Part shown: piece by piece, positions 52,919 through 64,000 of the stretch
Numbering within the stretch: position 1 is the first letter of the stretch
Layout of the letters: every line of letters begins with the position of its first letter
Assembly: GCF_014695585.1 (NCBI RefSeq)
Contig: NZ_JACJON010000084.1
Location: forward strand, 62,001-126,000
Direction of reading: 5' to 3'
Length of the DNA: 64,000 bases
DNA from: Microcoleus sp. FACHB-831
Lineage (GTDB): Bacteria; Cyanobacteriota; Cyanobacteriia; Cyanobacteriales; FACHB-T130
Position numbers and translations under genes: made by a program
Notes under the pieces: model-generated
The model's database searches: none
The model's input: only the letters and a program-made list of their open reading frames with translations
What the model was told of the DNA's origin: nothing

Positions 52919-55900
52919 ATGCTGACCATTCCTAGCTGCACAGTTACAGCAAAAATTTACCAAGGCACAAAGACAGTTGTATACCGAGGACATACAAATT
53001 ATGGCAGCCATCCTGTAATTATTAAAAAATTACATAATGATTATCCATCCCTTGCAGAAACTGCTAAATTTAAGCATCAATATGAAATTACTAAACATCT
53101 TAATTTAACAGGCATAACTAAGCCGTTAGCACTTGAAAAATATGATAAATCCTGGGTTTTAATATTAGAAGACTTTGGAGGAGAGTCTCTTGACAATTTA
53201 CTTTTAAAGAACTCGTGTGATTTAAAAGACTCTCTTTTTATAGCAATACAGCTTTCTCAAACATTAGGCGAATTACATCAAAATCATATTATTCATAAAG
53301 ATATTAAACCCCAGAATGTCATTATAAATCAAGATAAAAAAATAGTAAAAATTACCGATTTTAGCATTTCATCTCTGCTATCTAGAGAAGATCAAACTAT
53401 TGGCAACCCTAATTTGCTAGAAGGGACTCTCGCATATATGTCTCCAGAGCAAACGGGGAGGATGAACCGTTCAATTGACTACCGCACGGATTTTTATTCT
53501 TTGGGAGTAACGTTATATGAAATGTTAACTGGAGAGTTACCTTTTCAATCTAACGATCCTATGGAATTAGTCCATTGCCATATTGCTAAACAACCAGTCC
53601 CGCCTCACCAACTGAAAGATAACATTCCACCAGTAGTGTCTGAAATTATAATCAAGTTATTATCAAAAACTGCTGAAGATAGATATCAAAGTGCTTTTGG
53701 GTTAAAGGCGGATTTGGAAAACTGCCTTAATCAGCTACAAAAAAATGGGAGCATTAAAAGTTTCCCCCTCGGTCTACAAGATATCTCTGATAAATTTCAG
53801 ATTCCCCAAAAACTTTATGGTCGAGAACAAGAGATTGCTGAACTTTTAGCGGCCTTTGAGAGAGTTAGTCAAGGCACAAGCGAGATGATCTTAGTTTCTG
53901 GGTTCTCCGGGATTGGTAAATCAGCTTTAGTAAATGAAATCCATAAACCTATCGTGCGGGAGAGGGGTTATTTTATAGGCGGAAAATTTGACCAATTTAA
54001 GCGAGATATTCCTTATGCTTCGTTAATTCATGCTTTTCAAGAATTAGTCCGTCAGTTACTTACAGAAAGTGAAGAACAGATATCTATCTGGAAAACAAAA
54101 ATTTTAGAATCTCTCAGCCCAAACTGTCAGGTAATAATTGATGTTATTCCTGAAATAGAACTAATTGTCGGTAAGCAGCCGCCCGTTCCCAAACTAGAAC
54201 CCACAGAATCACAAAATAGGTTTAATTTAGTATTTCAAGAATTTATTAATATTTTTACTACAAGAGAACATCCGTTAGTTCTATTTTTGGATGATTTACA
54301 ATGGGCGGACGCAGCTTCGCTAAAGTTACTCAATATTGTGATGACTACGCCGAATAGTCAATATTTATTGATGATTGGCGCTTACCGAGATAACGAAGTC
54401 AATGCTTCTCATCCTTTAATGCTAACTTTGGATGAAATTCAAGCTTACGGAACTGTGGTAAATAATATCGCTCTCAGACCTTTAGAGCTAATTAATATCA
54501 AGCAATTAGTTGCGGATACACTTCACTGTGAAATCGAAAAATCAAAACCTCTAGCAGAGCTAACTTTTAGTAAAACTAATGGCAATCCCTTCTTTTTGAC
54601 CCAGTTTTTAAAGTCACTGCACGAAGAAAAATTATTATTTTTTGATAATCAATGTGGTATGTGGCAGTGGGATGTCAGCCAGATTCACGAGATGGAGATC
54701 ACAGATAATGTAGTCGAATTAATGATAAAGAAAGTTAAAAAACTGGGGTTAAATACCCAAAATGTTCTAAAATTAGCAGCTTGTATTGGCAATGAATTTA
54801 ATTTAAAAACGCTTTCCGTCGTCAATGAAAAATATGACAAAGAAACCGCTGCTGAACTTCAAGAAGCAATCAGCGAAGGGCTAATTTTGCCAATAGGTAA
54901 TGAGTATAAATATGTACAGACTTATGTAGAAGATTCTATTGCTAACTATCCTAGATACAATTTATTAATTTTATACAAATTCCTACACGACCGCGTGCAG
55001 CAAGCTGTTTATTCTTTAATACCGGAAACTAATAAGCAACAGGTTCATCTCAAAGTTGGTCAGTTGCTTGTCAGAAATACAAAAGAATCGGATTTAGAAG
55101 ACAAAATTTTTGATATTGTTAACCAGTTGAACTTGGGTAGAGACTTAATTACTACTCAGGAAGAAAGATATTATCTAGCAAAATTAAATCTCACAGCAGG
55201 AAGAAAAGCAAAATTGTCTACTGCATTTCAACCAGCTTTAAAATACATTACTGCTGGGATGGAACTGCTTTTAGAGGATAGCTGGAATACCCAATATGAT
55301 TTGACTCTATCGCTGCATATGGAGCGTGCAGACTGTGAATACCTAAATGGCAATATTGAAGCATCAGAAAAAACATTTGAAATTATTTTAAATAAATCAA
55401 CATCAAATCTAGAAAAAACTAATGTATATGTAACTAAAATTATTATAAAAACAGCATTAGTTAAGCCAAAAGAAGGTGTTGAGATTGCTAAAGAAGGTCT
55501 AAGACTATTTGGGATTAATATTCCTGATGATGAATCACAATTAAAAGCTTTGATCCAACAGGAAAACCAATTATTAAAAGTGCATCTGGCAGATAGAGAA
55601 GTACAAGATTTACTTCATGCGTCTAATATGACATCACCAGAGCAAATAGCTCTTACACGATTGCTCATAAACACAATCATGCCAGCTCGCTTTGTTAATA
55701 AAGACTTAGCCTATGCGGTGATATTGAAGACGGTAAATATATCTTTAAAGTACGGCAATTGCGATCTCACATCTTTTGCCTATATGTCTTATGGATTGGC
55801 TTTGTCAGGTATAGATCAGTTTGAAAATGCTTATGAGTTTGGTTCGCTAGCTTTAAAATTAAACGAAAAGTTCAATAATTTAACTCTTAAACCAAGGTTG

Positions 55901-58900
55901 TATTCAGTATTCAGCAATTATATTAATCACTGGAAGAATCATATTAATACGGATAGGCTTTATTTAAGGAATGGCTTTAAGAATGCTATTGAAGTAGGCG
56001 ATTTTCAATGGGGGACATACCTGGCATTTTACTTGGCAGTTAAAATATTCATGTCAGGTGAAAATTTAAATAGCTTTTATCAAGAAACTCAAAAATATAG
56101 CGATTTTCTTAAACAAAAATCTGGAGCTTTTTTTGATTTTCTAAAATTGACCCATGAAATCGCCTGGAAGTTACAGGGAACAAGTATAAAGGATGATAGC
56201 TTCGATCGAGATAAGCATCTGAGGGAGATAAAAAAACTTGCTGGTATTCAGATTACATATTGTATTTTTGAGGCGCAGAGGCTTTATTTAGAAGAAAACT
56301 ACTCTCAGGCTTTAGTGATAGCAAAAGAAGCGGAAACATTAGTTTCTACTGTATTTGCTTCAATTTTAGTACCTGAGCATTATTTTTACTATACTTTAAT
56401 CCTGCAAAGTCTCTACTCGGAGTTGCCCGAATCAGAGAAAAAGCCAGCGCTGGAAAGAATTTTAAATAATACAGAGACGATGCGGAAGTGGTCGGAGTCA
56501 TGTCCAGACAACTTCTTACATAAATACTTATTAATGTCTGCTGAGCTGGCTCGTTGTTTGGGCAAAGATCAAGAGGCTATGGATTTGTATCAAAGGTCTA
56601 TTAACTCAGCAAGAGAATATGATTATGTACAGAACGAAGCTATAGCTAATGAACTGGCGGCTAGATTTTTTATCTATAAGGGATACACCATACTGGCAAA
56701 AGCTCATATTGTGGAAGCCCGCTATGGTTATTTAAAATGGGGAGCGATCGCGAAAGTAAAAGCTCTAGAAGAAACATATCCCCAATTCTTTTCGGGGACA
56801 TCGATAACAGACGATACAGGAGTTAAAAATAGCAGTACAGTTTCCTCTGGCTCTACAGCAGAATCGCTAGATTTAATGACTATTGTTAAGGCTTCGCAAG
56901 CTTTGGCCGGCGAAATTGTTCTTGACAATCTATTAGAAAAATTAATGAAAATCGTCCTAGAGAATGCAGGGGCGCAAAAAGGTTTTCTCCTTCTAGAAGA
57001 ATCAGGCGCTCTCGTAATTGCTGCGTCAGGTGCGGTAGATAAAAGGGAGGTAAAAGTCCTCGAATCAATTTTGTTGGAATCCAGCCAAGAGGTTTCTTGC
57101 GCGATCGCTAATTATGTCAAAAGAACTAAATCTAGTTTGGTTCTAGGTGATGCTGTTAACGAAGGGCTATTCAAATCAGATCCTTACGTGCTGCAACATC
57201 AGCCTAAGTCTATTTTATGTACTCCTATTATTAAACAGACGCAGTTAATCGGTCTGCTTTATCTAGAGAACAATTTAACTACAAATGCTTTTACACCCCA
57301 TAGACTGAAAGTTTTAGAACTTTTGTCTTCTCAAATCGCAATTTCTTTAGAAAATGCAAAATTGTATGACAGCATGACAGCATTAAATGCCGAACTCAGG
57401 CAAGAAATTAGCGATCGCAAACAAGCCCAAGCACAGTTAAGTGATAGCGAAGAAAGGTTTCGTATTATTGCCCAAACCTCTCCAACTGCACTCGTCATCA
57501 GTCGTATATCCGATGGCGTAATTTTATATGCTAACCCAAGATTTGGCTCTACTTTCGGTTTGCTTAGCGAGGAGGTAATTGGTTGCAAATCACCCAATTT
57601 ATATTACAATCCAGCCGATCGACAGGGGTTGCTAGATGGACTTGCTAAAAATGGATACGTCCAAAATTATGAACTCCGCGCCAAGAAAGCAGACGGGACG
57701 CTCATTTGGGTAAGCCTATCTGCACAGCCGCTGACCTTCAATGGCGAACAAACAATGTTAAGCGCACTTCACGACATTAGCGATCGCAAGCGGTTAGAAC
57801 AGCTCAAAGACGAGTTCTTAGCCAATACATCCCATGAACTCCGCACCCCCCTTAATGGCATCATCGGTATAGCTGAGTCTCTCATTGATGGTGCTACAGG
57901 AAAGTTGTCTAAGCAGACTATTTCTAATCTAGAAATGGTCGTATCAAGTGGCCGGAGACTGTCTAATTTAGTCAACGATATCCTTGATTTTTCTAAACTA
58001 AAATATCGTAATCTAACGCTACAAATTAAGCCAGTAGGAATGCGCGAGATTGTCGATATCGTGCTAAAGCTCAGCCAACCTCTCATTGGCAACAAACCTT
58101 TGCAACTGTTAAACTCTATCGACCCATTAATACCACCTGTTGATGCCGATGAGGATCGCTTACAACAAATCCTTTATAACCTCGTAGGGAATGCGATTAA
58201 ATTTACAGATTCAGGGATAGTAGAAGTATCAGCAACTGTAGCCAATAATCAGGTGCAAATTACAGTTTCCGATACTGGCATTGGTATTCCAGCGGCTGAC
58301 TTAGACAGAATATTTGAATCTTTTGAACAAGCTGATGGTACGACCGCCAGAGTTTATGGAGGAACTGGTCTTGGTCTTGCTATCGTTAAACAGCTAGTAG
58401 AATTGCACGGGAGTAAAATTCGCGTTGAATCTAATGTAGGCGAAGGCTCCCAGTTTAGCTTTACCTTGCCACTATCTGATAGCAAGCTGGAAATAGCCCC
58501 GACAGTAACAACAGTTCACCACTTGCTAGAACAACTAAACTTGGGCATCCAGCCTACTGATTTATTGCCTACAGCAGAAACACTTTCTACTTCTATAACT
58601 TCTGAAATTAATTCTACGCAAGGCAATTTAAAAATTTTGTTAGTGGATGATGAACCAGTTAATCTTCAGGTTTTATCCAACTATCTCTCAGGGCAAAACT
58701 ACACGCTTATAAAAGCCTCCAGCGGCATCGAAGCCTTGTCAATAATTGAGGGCGGCACAAAGCCTGACATGATATTACTTGATGTAATGATGCCGCGAAT
58801 GACGGGATATCAAGTTTGTCAAGAAATACGCAAACAATTTTCCTTGTCTGAACTGCCAATTTTGATGCTAACAGCTAAAAATCAAATAGGTGATTTAGTT

Positions 58901-59932
58901 ATAGGCTTCAATTCAGGTGCTAATGATTATTTAACTAAACCAATTTCCAAAAAAGAATTAATAGCTCGAATCAATATTCATTTCCAAATCTCTAAGCTGG
59001 AAGCATTGCGCGAGAGTGAAGCGCGAGAACGCGAGAAAGCGCAAGATCTAGAACATACTCTACGGCAACTGCAACGTACCCAAGTACAGTTGATTCAGGC
59101 AGAAAAAATGTCTAGTTTAGGCCAACTGGTGGCGGGGGTTGCTCACGAAATTAACAACCCGGTAAATTTCATTTACGGTAATCTCAGTTATGCCAAGGAA
59201 TATACTCAAGACTTGCTCAAAATATTGCAACTATATGAACAGTATTACCCCAACCCTGTGCGCGAAATTAAATTGGAGACGGATGAAATTGACCTGCAAT
59301 ATCTAAAAGAAGACTTGCCGAAAGTTATAGGGTCTATGCAGATAGGAGCCGATCGCATTAGCCTGATTGTGCGATCGCTGCAAAATTTCTCAAGGCTGGA
59401 TCAATCTGAAATGAAGGCAGTTGATATTCACGCTGGCATTGACAGCAGCTTGGTTATCTTGCAAAGTCGCCTAAAAGGTAAGCCCGGCCAGCCTGATATT
59501 CAACTTATAAAAGAGTATGGTTGTCTCCCTCGCGTACATTGCTATGCAGGGCAGTTGAACCAGGTGTTTATGAATCTATTAACAAATGCACTTGATGCTT
59601 TAGAAGATGCTCAGGCTTCACAATATTTAAATGAACCATCAAAAATTAACAGCAAACAATTACCTAAGCTTCGGATTCAGACGGAAGTCTTAGAAGGCGA
59701 AAAAGTGGCAATCCGAATTAGCGATAATGGCTTAGGAATTCCTGCGGAAATCCAACAGCGCATATTTGACCCGTTCTTTACTACTAAACCTGTAGGGAAA
59801 GGTACAGGGCTAGGTTTATCTATTAGCTATCAAATTGTAGTAGAAAAGCACGGCGGCCACTTGGAATGCTCCTCTAACCCTGGCGAGGGTACGGAGTTTT
59901 CTATAATTATCCCTTGCCAAATTAGTAGCTAA
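52919..59932 (+). CDS. Giant Ser/Thr-His hybrid kinase (HstK-like) with two histidine kinase modules
   Basis: The 2337-residue product has, in order: a Ser/Thr kinase domain (about 1-265; HKDIKPQNV near 126, DFS instead of DFG near 147, SPEQTGRM loop); an AAA-type ATPase (Walker [15 protein letters not shown] near 329, [14 protein letters not shown]); a long helical TPR-like region (about 700-1270); GAF (about 1337-1480); PAS (about 1507-1620); a first kinase module (H-box [18 protein letters not shown] near 1638); a receiver domain (ILLVDDEP near 1905, phospho-Asp in [13 protein letters not shown] near 1953); and a second kinase module (H-box [17 protein letters not shown] near 2075) with intact lid [12 protein letters not shown]. 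The second kinase module resembles those of the array at 34785-39586. HRD is HKD and the Gly loop is weak, so Ser/Thr kinase activity is unsure. No membrane segment is seen. Confidence 0.93.
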   Translation: MLTIPSCTVTAKIYQGTKTVVYRGHTNYGSHPVIIKKLHNDYPSLAETAKFKHQYEITKHLNLTGITKPLALEKYDKSWVLILEDFGGESLDNLLLKNSCDLKDSLFIAIQLSQTLGELHQNHIIHKDIKPQNVIINQDKKIVKITDFSISSLLSREDQTIGNPNLLEGTLAYMSPEQTGRMNRSIDYRTDFYSLGVTLYEMLTGELPFQSNDPMELVHCHIAKQPVPPHQLKDNIPPVVSEIIIKLLSKTAEDRYQSAFGLKADLENCLNQLQKNGSIKSFPLGLQDISDKFQIPQKLYGREQEIAELLAAFERVSQGTSEMILVSGFSGIGKSALVNEIHKPIVRERGYFIGGKFDQFKRDIPYASLIHAFQELVRQLLTESEEQISIWKTKILESLSPNCQVIIDVIPEIELIVGKQPPVPKLEPTESQNRFNLVFQEFINIFTTREHPLVLFLDDLQWADAASLKLLNIVMTTPNSQYLLMIGAYRDNEVNASHPLMLTLDEIQAYGTVVNNIALRPLELINIKQLVADTLHCEIEKSKPLAELTFSKTNGNPFFLTQFLKSLHEEKLLFFDNQCGMWQWDVSQIHEMEITDNVVELMIKKVKKLGLNTQNVLKLAACIGNEFNLKTLSVVNEKYDKETAAELQEAISEGLILPIGNEYKYVQTYVEDSIANYPRYNLLILYKFLHDRVQQAVYSLIPETNKQQVHLKVGQLLVRNTKESDLEDKIFDIVNQLNLGRDLITTQEERYYLAKLNLTAGRKAKLSTAFQPALKYITAGMELLLEDSWNTQYDLTLSLHMERADCEYLNGNIEASEKTFEIILNKSTSNLEKTNVYVTKIIIKTALVKPKEGVEIAKEGLRLFGINIPDDESQLKALIQQENQLLKVHLADREVQDLLHASNMTSPEQIALTRLLINTIMPARFVNKDLAYAVILKTVNISLKYGNCDLTSFAYMSYGLALSGIDQFENAYEFGSLALKLNEKFNNLTLKPRLYSVFSNYINHWKNHINTDRLYLRNGFKNAIEVGDFQWGTYLAFYLAVKIFMSGENLNSFYQETQKYSDFLKQKSGAFFDFLKLTHEIAWKLQGTSIKDDSFDRDKHLREIKKLAGIQITYCIFEAQRLYLEENYSQALVIAKEAETLVSTVFASILVPEHYFYYTLILQSLYSELPESEKKPALERILNNTETMRKWSESCPDNFLHKYLLMSAELARCLGKDQEAMDLYQRSINSAREYDYVQNEAIANELAARFFIYKGYTILAKAHIVEARYGYLKWGAIAKVKALEETYPQFFSGTSITDDTGVKNSSTVSSGSTAESLDLMTIVKASQALAGEIVLDNLLEKLMKIVLENAGAQKGFLLLEESGALVIAASGAVDKREVKVLESILLESSQEVSCAIANYVKRTKSSLVLGDAVNEGLFKSDPYVLQHQPKSILCTPIIKQTQLIGLLYLENNLTTNAFTPHRLKVLELLSSQIAISLENAKLYDSMTALNAELRQEISDRKQAQAQLSDSEERFRIIAQTSPTALVISRISDGVILYANPRFGSTFGLLSEEVIGCKSPNLYYNPADRQGLLDGLAKNGYVQNYELRAKKADGTLIWVSLSAQPLTFNGEQTMLSALHDISDRKRLEQLKDEFLANTSHELRTPLNGIIGIAESLIDGATGKLSKQTISNLEMVVSSGRRLSNLVNDILDFSKLKYRNLTLQIKPVGMREIVDIVLKLSQPLIGNKPLQLLNSIDPLIPPVDADEDRLQQILYNLVGNAIKFTDSGIVEVSATVANNQVQITVSDTGIGIPAADLDRIFESFEQADGTTARVYGGTGLGLAIVKQLVELHGSKIRVESNVGEGSQFSFTLPLSDSKLEIAPTVTTVHHLLEQLNLGIQPTDLLPTAETLSTSITSEINSTQGNLKILLVDDEPVNLQVLSNYLSGQNYTLIKASSGIEALSIIEGGTKPDMILLDVMMPRMTGYQVCQEIRKQFSLSELPILMLTAKNQIGDLVIGFNSGANDYLTKPISKKELIARINIHFQISKLEALRESEAREREKAQDLEHTLRQLQRTQVQLIQAEKMSSLGQLVAGVAHEINNPVNFIYGNLSYAKEYTQDLLKILQLYEQYYPNPVREIKLETDEIDLQYLKEDLPKVIGSMQIGADRISLIVRSLQNFSRLDQSEMKAVDIHAGIDSSLVILQSRLKGKPGQPDIQLIKEYGCLPRVHCYAGQLNQVFMNLLTNALDALEDAQASQYLNEPSKINSKQLPKLRIQTEVLEGEKVAIRISDNGLGIPAEIQQRIFDPFFTTKPVGKGTGLGLSISYQIVVEKHGGHLECSSNPGEGTEFSIIIPCQISS

Positions 59933-60332
59933 TTACTACTTAAATAACCCTAAATTTAGGGTTATTTATTGCTATCATTGCTTTTAGAGCCAGTTATACA
60001 GGTTAGCCGCTTCCTTTTGAGCGCTCATGCTATCTTTTCTACTACTGAATGCATCCGCACGCGCAGCCTAAAGCATTGGCAAATTTTTCCATGTTATAAG
60101 CTTTTATTAGCTGTAATAGCGGGAATATACGCCTTAATTTGCTTTTTGGATGGTGGCGGTTGGGTTTGATGCTGCAAGTTAGCCAACTGCTGCTCATAGT
60201 ACTCGCTATGTTTTATATCCTTGAAAACCTAAGCCGGGGAAATAGCGATCGCTAATCGATTTAACTAAACACAAGCACATTCAGGCTCATCGCCTGCTAA
60301 ATTGGCAATGGCATCCTAGTTGTCTTTAGTCC
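59933..60332. other. Intergenic region with terminator and two short hydrophobic frames
   Basis: The left end is a perfect palindromic terminator. Beyond it, two small frames exist: 59969-60169 (66 codons, hydrophobic end LLLAVIAGIYALICF) and 60169-60255 (28 codons, QLLLIVLAMFYIL), overlapping as TGATG. Neither has a good ribosome binding site or recognised family, so I treat them as doubtful. Confidence 0.4.
59942..59969. terminator. 26-bp palindromic terminator of the giant kinase gene
   Basis: AAATAACCCTAAA and TTTAGGGTTATTT meet without a spacer (59942-59967), followed by TATT. It lies 10 bp after the kinase stop codon. AT-rich outer stem and GC-rich inner part fit an intrinsic terminator. 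Confidence 0.85.
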
Positions 60333-62201
60333 ATGCGTAAAACAATCAAACCATCCCTGCTATTGACTTTGGGTGCTGCCGTCTTGGTGATTGGTGGGGG
60401 AGCAGTTGCTTACTGGTTGCTGGTGCAGCGAAATATCTTGGGAGGAAATGTACCTGTCGGTGCCGAATTGGTTCCGCAAAACGCCCTCGTTGCTGTATCT
60501 ATCTCCACCGATTCAGAGCAATGGCAGCAACTAGAGCAGTATGGTACTCCTGAAACCCAAGCTGCTTTCAGCAAACAACTGCAACAGCTCAATGACAATT
60601 TACTCACTACCAACGGCTTAAACTACCAGCAAGATATCCAACCCTGGATAGGCAAAGAAGTTACCATCGCCTACTTGTCATCTGTTGTCGGGACGCCTAA
60701 TTCCAGTTCATCGGGGGCAATACCTTTGGCTCAACCGTCGATGGTTATGGTGCTGCCGATTGATAATGCAGTTTTGGCACAGCAGCTTTTAGAAAAAGCG
60801 AAATCGCGCCAACAGGGAAAGTTGGTTGAACGTACTTATAAAGACGTACAAATACGAGAAACGCAATCTACTTCCAGCCAAACTTTGTCAACCGCAGTGC
60901 TGGGGCGATCGCTTGTTGTCACTACAGATCCTAGAGCAACTGAGCGAGCAATTGACACCGCCAAAGGCGAACCCTCTTTAGCCATAACCCCCGGATATTC
61001 TGACGCATTGGGCAAAATTAAAGCGGGACAGCCTTTTGCCCATTTGTATTTCAACGTGCCCGTCGCGGCGGCTGTGGCGGCGGCAAATTCTGCTCGCTCC
61101 CTTTCCCCAGAAAATCTCGCCAACTTGCAACAAAACCAGGGACTAGCTGCAACGGTAACGCTAGAGCCAGAGGGAATACAGTTTAAAGGCATTTCTTGGC
61201 TTAAGCCGAATAGCACCAAGAAACATGTTGTAGAAAACAACGCTAAGATTATGGCCAAACGTCTTCCAGGCGAAACGCTGATGATGATGTCTGGCGGTAA
61301 TTTGCAGCGGTTGTGGCAAAATTACGTCCAAGGCGCCCAGTCTAATCCCATCGTCCCCCTTAACCCACAGGATTTTCGGGCTGCTGTAAAGTCTAGAACC
61401 AGTTTGGATTGGGAGCAAGATTTGCTGCCTTGGATGGCAGGAGAGTTTTCTGTATCATTAATCCCTGCGCCTCCAGCAAGCGGGTCAAACTTAAGCGCGG
61501 GCGTGGTGGTGATGGTGCAGGCGAGCGATCGCTCCCTAGCTGAAAAATCCTTCAAGCAGCTAGATGAGTTCGTAGCTACTAAATACAAATTTCTGGTGCA
61601 ACCCAGCCAGCTAAACGGTCAAACAGTCGTAAATTGGATCTCGCCGCTAGGAGGAGTCACATCAACTCACGGCTGGCTAGATGGGAATGTAGCCTTCCTC
61701 ACAATGGGAGCTAACATTGCCAGCGAGTTTGCCCCCCAACCTACAGCTAGACTCGAAGATCAACAGTTATTTAAACAAGCCGTACCTACAGCCCTTAATT
61801 CTAAAAACGGCCATTTTTTCATAGATGTTGACCGTACCATCAACGCTGGTAATCTTACTCTGACGCCGTTTATCCAAAACTTCAAACCAGTAATGGCTGG
61901 GATTCGAGCTATTGGGGTTACAGGTGCGATTAGCGATGAGTACCACAGCCGCTTCGATATCTTTGTAGCGCTCAAAAAGCTAGGAGAACCAAGATCAAAC
62001 TCCAACCCCTTTCCCAGCCCCCAAATTACTCCGATTTTGCCACCGGATTTAAAATCGCCGCGACCTAGTCCCCAACCCACTGGCTCTCCCGGTGCGAAGG
62101 CTAGCCCAACTTTGCCCCCCGCACAAATCCAACCACTACCTACTCCTTCAGCAACAAGCTCTCCCAACCCCAATTTATCAACCCCCTCAGCTTCTCCTTA
62201 A
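60333..62201 (+). CDS. DUF3352 domain-containing membrane-anchored protein
   Basis: The 622-residue product has an N-terminal anchor (LLLTLGAAVLVIGGGAVAYWLL, about residues 9-30; first 20 shown apply). A large domain typical of cyanobacterial DUF3352 proteins follows, with VGAELVPQNALVAVSI, WIGKEVTIAYL, repeated RALVVTTDPRATERAI-like segments, LPWMAGEFSVSLIP and ISPLGGVTSTHGWLDGNVAF. The last 70 residues are Pro/Ser-rich (PSPQPTGSPGAKASPTLPP) and probably disordered. It should lie on the outer face of the plasma or thylakoid membrane. Function of the family is unknown. It is followed by the cytochrome c assembly gene on the same strand after about 200 bp. Confidence 0.88.
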   Translation: MRKTIKPSLLLTLGAAVLVIGGGAVAYWLLVQRNILGGNVPVGAELVPQNALVAVSISTDSEQWQQLEQYGTPETQAAFSKQLQQLNDNLLTTNGLNYQQDIQPWIGKEVTIAYLSSVVGTPNSSSSGAIPLAQPSMVMVLPIDNAVLAQQLLEKAKSRQQGKLVERTYKDVQIRETQSTSSQTLSTAVLGRSLVVTTDPRATERAIDTAKGEPSLAITPGYSDALGKIKAGQPFAHLYFNVPVAAAVAAANSARSLSPENLANLQQNQGLAATVTLEPEGIQFKGISWLKPNSTKKHVVENNAKIMAKRLPGETLMMMSGGNLQRLWQNYVQGAQSNPIVPLNPQDFRAAVKSRTSLDWEQDLLPWMAGEFSVSLIPAPPASGSNLSAGVVVMVQASDRSLAEKSFKQLDEFVATKYKFLVQPSQLNGQTVVNWISPLGGVTSTHGWLDGNVAFLTMGANIASEFAPQPTARLEDQQLFKQAVPTALNSKNGHFFIDVDRTINAGNLTLTPFIQNFKPVMAGIRAIGVTGAISDEYHSRFDIFVALKKLGEPRSNSNPFPSPQITPILPPDLKSPRPSPQPTGSPGAKASPTLPPAQIQPLPTPSATSSPNPNLSTPSASP

Positions 62202-62397
62202 GCTATTTATCAGCTTCATAGGCTGTTCCACACTTAATTTGCGGACTAGGCGCTGGCAAAAATTCTGGAAGCGCATAGCTTTTCCTTCTTTTGCATGACA
62301 GCCTTTTAACTTTTGACTTGGTTAGCGGCCAGAACAGATACGATTTAATTGAGGCTTGTGTTTGCATTCTTTAAAAACTTCAAGGACAGAACAATGT

Positions 62398-63450
62398 ATG
62401 GATTTGGTTGCACTCCAGAACGGGTTAGATAATATTTCGTTTGCTGTTCTTTTTCTGACGATGCTGATTTATTGGGGAGGGGCAGCTTTCCCAAACATTT
62501 CCTATCTGTCAGCTTTGGGAACAGCGGGGATGGCGATCGCCAACCTCTGCATCGCTGCTCTACTGGGAGCTAGATGGATTGAAGCTGGCTATTTCCCGTT
62601 AAGCAATCTGTATGAATCGCTATTTTTCCTAGCTTGGGGAATTACAACTATCCATCTGATTGCTGAAAATATGAGCCGCAGCAGGTTGGTAGGTGTTGCG
62701 ACTGCACCTGTAGCAATGGCGATCGCTGCTTTTGCCGCTTTGACATTGCCCTCCCCCATGCAGTCAGCCGAACCATTAGTCCCCGCGCTCAAATCCAATT
62801 GGCTGATGATGCACGTCAGCGTGATGATGCTCTCCTACTCAGCTTTGATGGTAGGTGCCCTCTTAGCGATCGCTTTTCTCATTGTCACTAGGGGTCAGAA
62901 TATCGAACTCCGGGGTAGTTCAGTAGGCAACGGTGGCTACCGTCACCAGAACTACCAACTACACCGCAACGGTAAGGTAGTATCCGAAAATCCAAGCGTG
63001 ACTGCCGATGTATCTTCAGCAGCCGTTTTAGCTCAAAGCAATGGCAGTAGCAAAACAGCAGTACTTAATTTACTCAACACCAGCATCACAACCGCTACCG
63101 CCACCCTGCCACCACTTTCACCCCAACGGTTGAACCTTGCCGAAACCCTCGACAACATTAGCTATCGCATTATTGGACTAGGCTTTCCCCTACTTACAAT
63201 CGGCATTATTGCCGGAGCAGTTTGGGCAAACGAAGCTTGGGGCACATACTGGAGTTGGGACCCCAAAGAAACCTGGGCGCTAATTACCTGGCTAGTATTT
63301 GCCGCCTACCTGCATGCCCGCATCACCAAGGGTTGGCAAGGACGCCGCCCAGCAATTCTAGCCGCAGTAGGATTTATAGTCGTATGGATTTGCTATCTTG
63401 GGGTCAATCTGCTGGGTAAGGGACTTCACAGTTACGGTTGGTTTTTTTAG
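62398..63450 (+). CDS. ccsA: Cytochrome c biogenesis protein, CcsA/ResC type (system II haem export)
   Basis: The product is 350 residues from the ATG at 62398, which follows AAGGA; the upstream frame to 62356 is unlikely to be used. It has about eight membrane segments and the haem-handling tryptophan-rich WWD motif [20 protein letters not shown] near residues 283-302. Conserved His residues lie near [15 protein letters not shown] and in [12 protein letters not shown]. With CcsB/Ccs1 it moves and attaches haem to apocytochromes c on the lumenal side. A hydrophilic loop of about 90 residues (about 180-260, starting [11 protein letters not shown]) splits the membrane segments. Databases also call this protein CcsB. 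Confidence 0.93.
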   Translation: MDLVALQNGLDNISFAVLFLTMLIYWGGAAFPNISYLSALGTAGMAIANLCIAALLGARWIEAGYFPLSNLYESLFFLAWGITTIHLIAENMSRSRLVGVATAPVAMAIAAFAALTLPSPMQSAEPLVPALKSNWLMMHVSVMMLSYSALMVGALLAIAFLIVTRGQNIELRGSSVGNGGYRHQNYQLHRNGKVVSENPSVTADVSSAAVLAQSNGSSKTAVLNLLNTSITTATATLPPLSPQRLNLAETLDNISYRIIGLGFPLLTIGIIAGAVWANEAWGTYWSWDPKETWALITWLVFAAYLHARITKGWQGRRPAILAAVGFIVVWICYLGVNLLGKGLHSYGWFF

Positions 63451-63540
63451 CTTTGATCCGGAAGCATTAAGCCGCCGTCTGTTAACTGAGACTAACGTAC
63501 AGATTTTTTAAAACTCCGAATCTAACCAGGGGAAATTAAC

Positions 63541-64000
63541 GTGGAAAATAAGTTTGAGCCGCTGGCTAAAGGTGAAGTTCTTTCTGTTGAAGAGGATTCC
63601 CAAATTTTAATTGGACACCGCACCTTTAGGGTTGGTGAATTTTCCAAATCCATGAGAGATCAATTGGAATATGGGTTGGGAAAAGTAAAATGGACGGAAG
63701 AAACAGAAGGATGGTTTAGCGACAACGGCATCAATTGCGAAGTTTTGAAATTTGGTTCTGATGGCTGGCAAAAAGGAAAAGTTAGAATTAGCCTAGAATT
63801 TTGTCCCCAAGATACTGAGGTTGAATTCCCCGAACCACCAACTCCCGCTATCTCTCTAGATGAGGAAGAACCGGAGCTTGCAGCTATGTTAATCATCGAG
63901 GAAGAACCTGACTTTCCTGAAATTATGGCTATCGATGAGGAGGAACCAGAGTTTGCAGGAATATCGGACAACAACCAGTTAGAAGATATGCCGCAAAACT
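63541..64000 (+). CDS. KGK-domain protein, 3' end cut by window
   Basis: A frame from the GTG at 63541 stays open to the window edge (153 residues visible). It begins MENKFEPLAKGEVLSVEEDS, then IGHRTFRVGEFSKSMRDQL, and contains WFSDNGINCEVLKFGSDGWQ with KGKVRISLEFCP, the signature of the cyanobacterial KGK domain. An acidic tail of repeated DEEEPE/IEEEPD units follows. GGGG lies 8 nt before the GTG. Function of the family is unknown. It is about 90 bp downstream of the cytochrome c assembly gene on the same strand. Confidence 0.85.
   Translation, partial: MENKFEPLAKGEVLSVEEDSQILIGHRTFRVGEFSKSMRDQLEYGLGKVKWTEETEGWFSDNGINCEVLKFGSDGWQKGKVRISLEFCPQDTEVEFPEPPTPAISLDEEEPELAAMLIIEEEPDFPEIMAIDEEEPEFAGISDNNQLEDMPQN

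Noticed and set aside
1-64000. tRNA, rRNA, tmRNA or RNase P RNA genes
   Set aside because: I scanned the intergenic gaps by eye for conserved tRNA and rRNA segments and found none; a covariance search could still reveal a divergent RNA.

Overview
The window looks like chromosome of a filamentous or mat-forming cyanobacterium. The octamer GCGATCGC (HIP1) occurs throughout both genes and gaps. The gene content is typical of the phylum: a CpcS/CpeS-type bilin lyase, a Tab2/Atab2 family protein, a CcsA/CcsB-type cytochrome c assembly protein, an SLH-domain porin, a KGK-domain protein, pentapeptide-repeat proteins, DUF3352 and TIGR03943 proteins, and very large HstK-like hybrid kinases. Heptanucleotide repeats and palindromic interspersed repeats of cyanobacterial type fill many spacers. 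I infer an Oscillatoriales-like filamentous lineage, but the sequence alone does not fix the genus. No rRNA, tRNA or CRISPR array was recognised.

Layout. Positions 1-5453 (minus) hold the end of an exopolysaccharide-type sugar transferase and a tightly coupled pair: a large acidic coiled-coil protein and a divergent Hsp70/actin-like ATPase. Positions 6617-10063 (plus) hold a Crp-type regulator, a universal stress protein, a DUF2232 membrane protein and a CobT-like protein. Positions 10324-20983 are a housekeeping mosaic: bilin lyase, periplasmic binding protein, Fe-S aldo/keto reductase, bifunctional nuclease, riboflavin synthase, repeat-rich M23 peptidase, biotin ligase and PgeF. Positions 21159-32685 (minus) are mostly envelope genes: a secreted 983-residue Gly/Thr-repeat protein, a porin, a 589-residue pentapeptide protein, an anchored beta-propeller-like protein and the TIGR03943/permease pair.

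Positions 33269-39586 (plus) form a tandem array of four paralogous signalling genes. All share one N-terminal sensor-like domain. The first carries a GGDEF diguanylate cyclase and the other three carry histidine kinase modules; the last kinase has a degraded ATP lid. A secreted/anchored HEAT-repeat protein with a membrane segment and a NACHT-type NTPase follows (39930-43205), then a small exported protein. Positions 44143-49723 return to housekeeping: avtA-rimM, glucan phosphorylase and Tab2. Positions 49844-50996 are a scar, with an IS5-type transposase remnant next to a frameshifted pentapeptide-repeat gene. The last part has a cyclopropane-fatty-acid-synthase-like methyltransferase, a 2337-residue Ser/Thr-His hybrid kinase, a DUF3352 protein, the cytochrome c assembly gene and the start of a KGK-domain gene cut by the window edge.

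The best candidates for undescribed biology are the four-paralogue sensor array with swapped outputs and its HEAT-membrane-NACHT neighbour, the coiled-coil/Hsp70-like pair, and the Gly/Thr-repeat exoprotein with a tandem 72-bp repeat in its upstream region.
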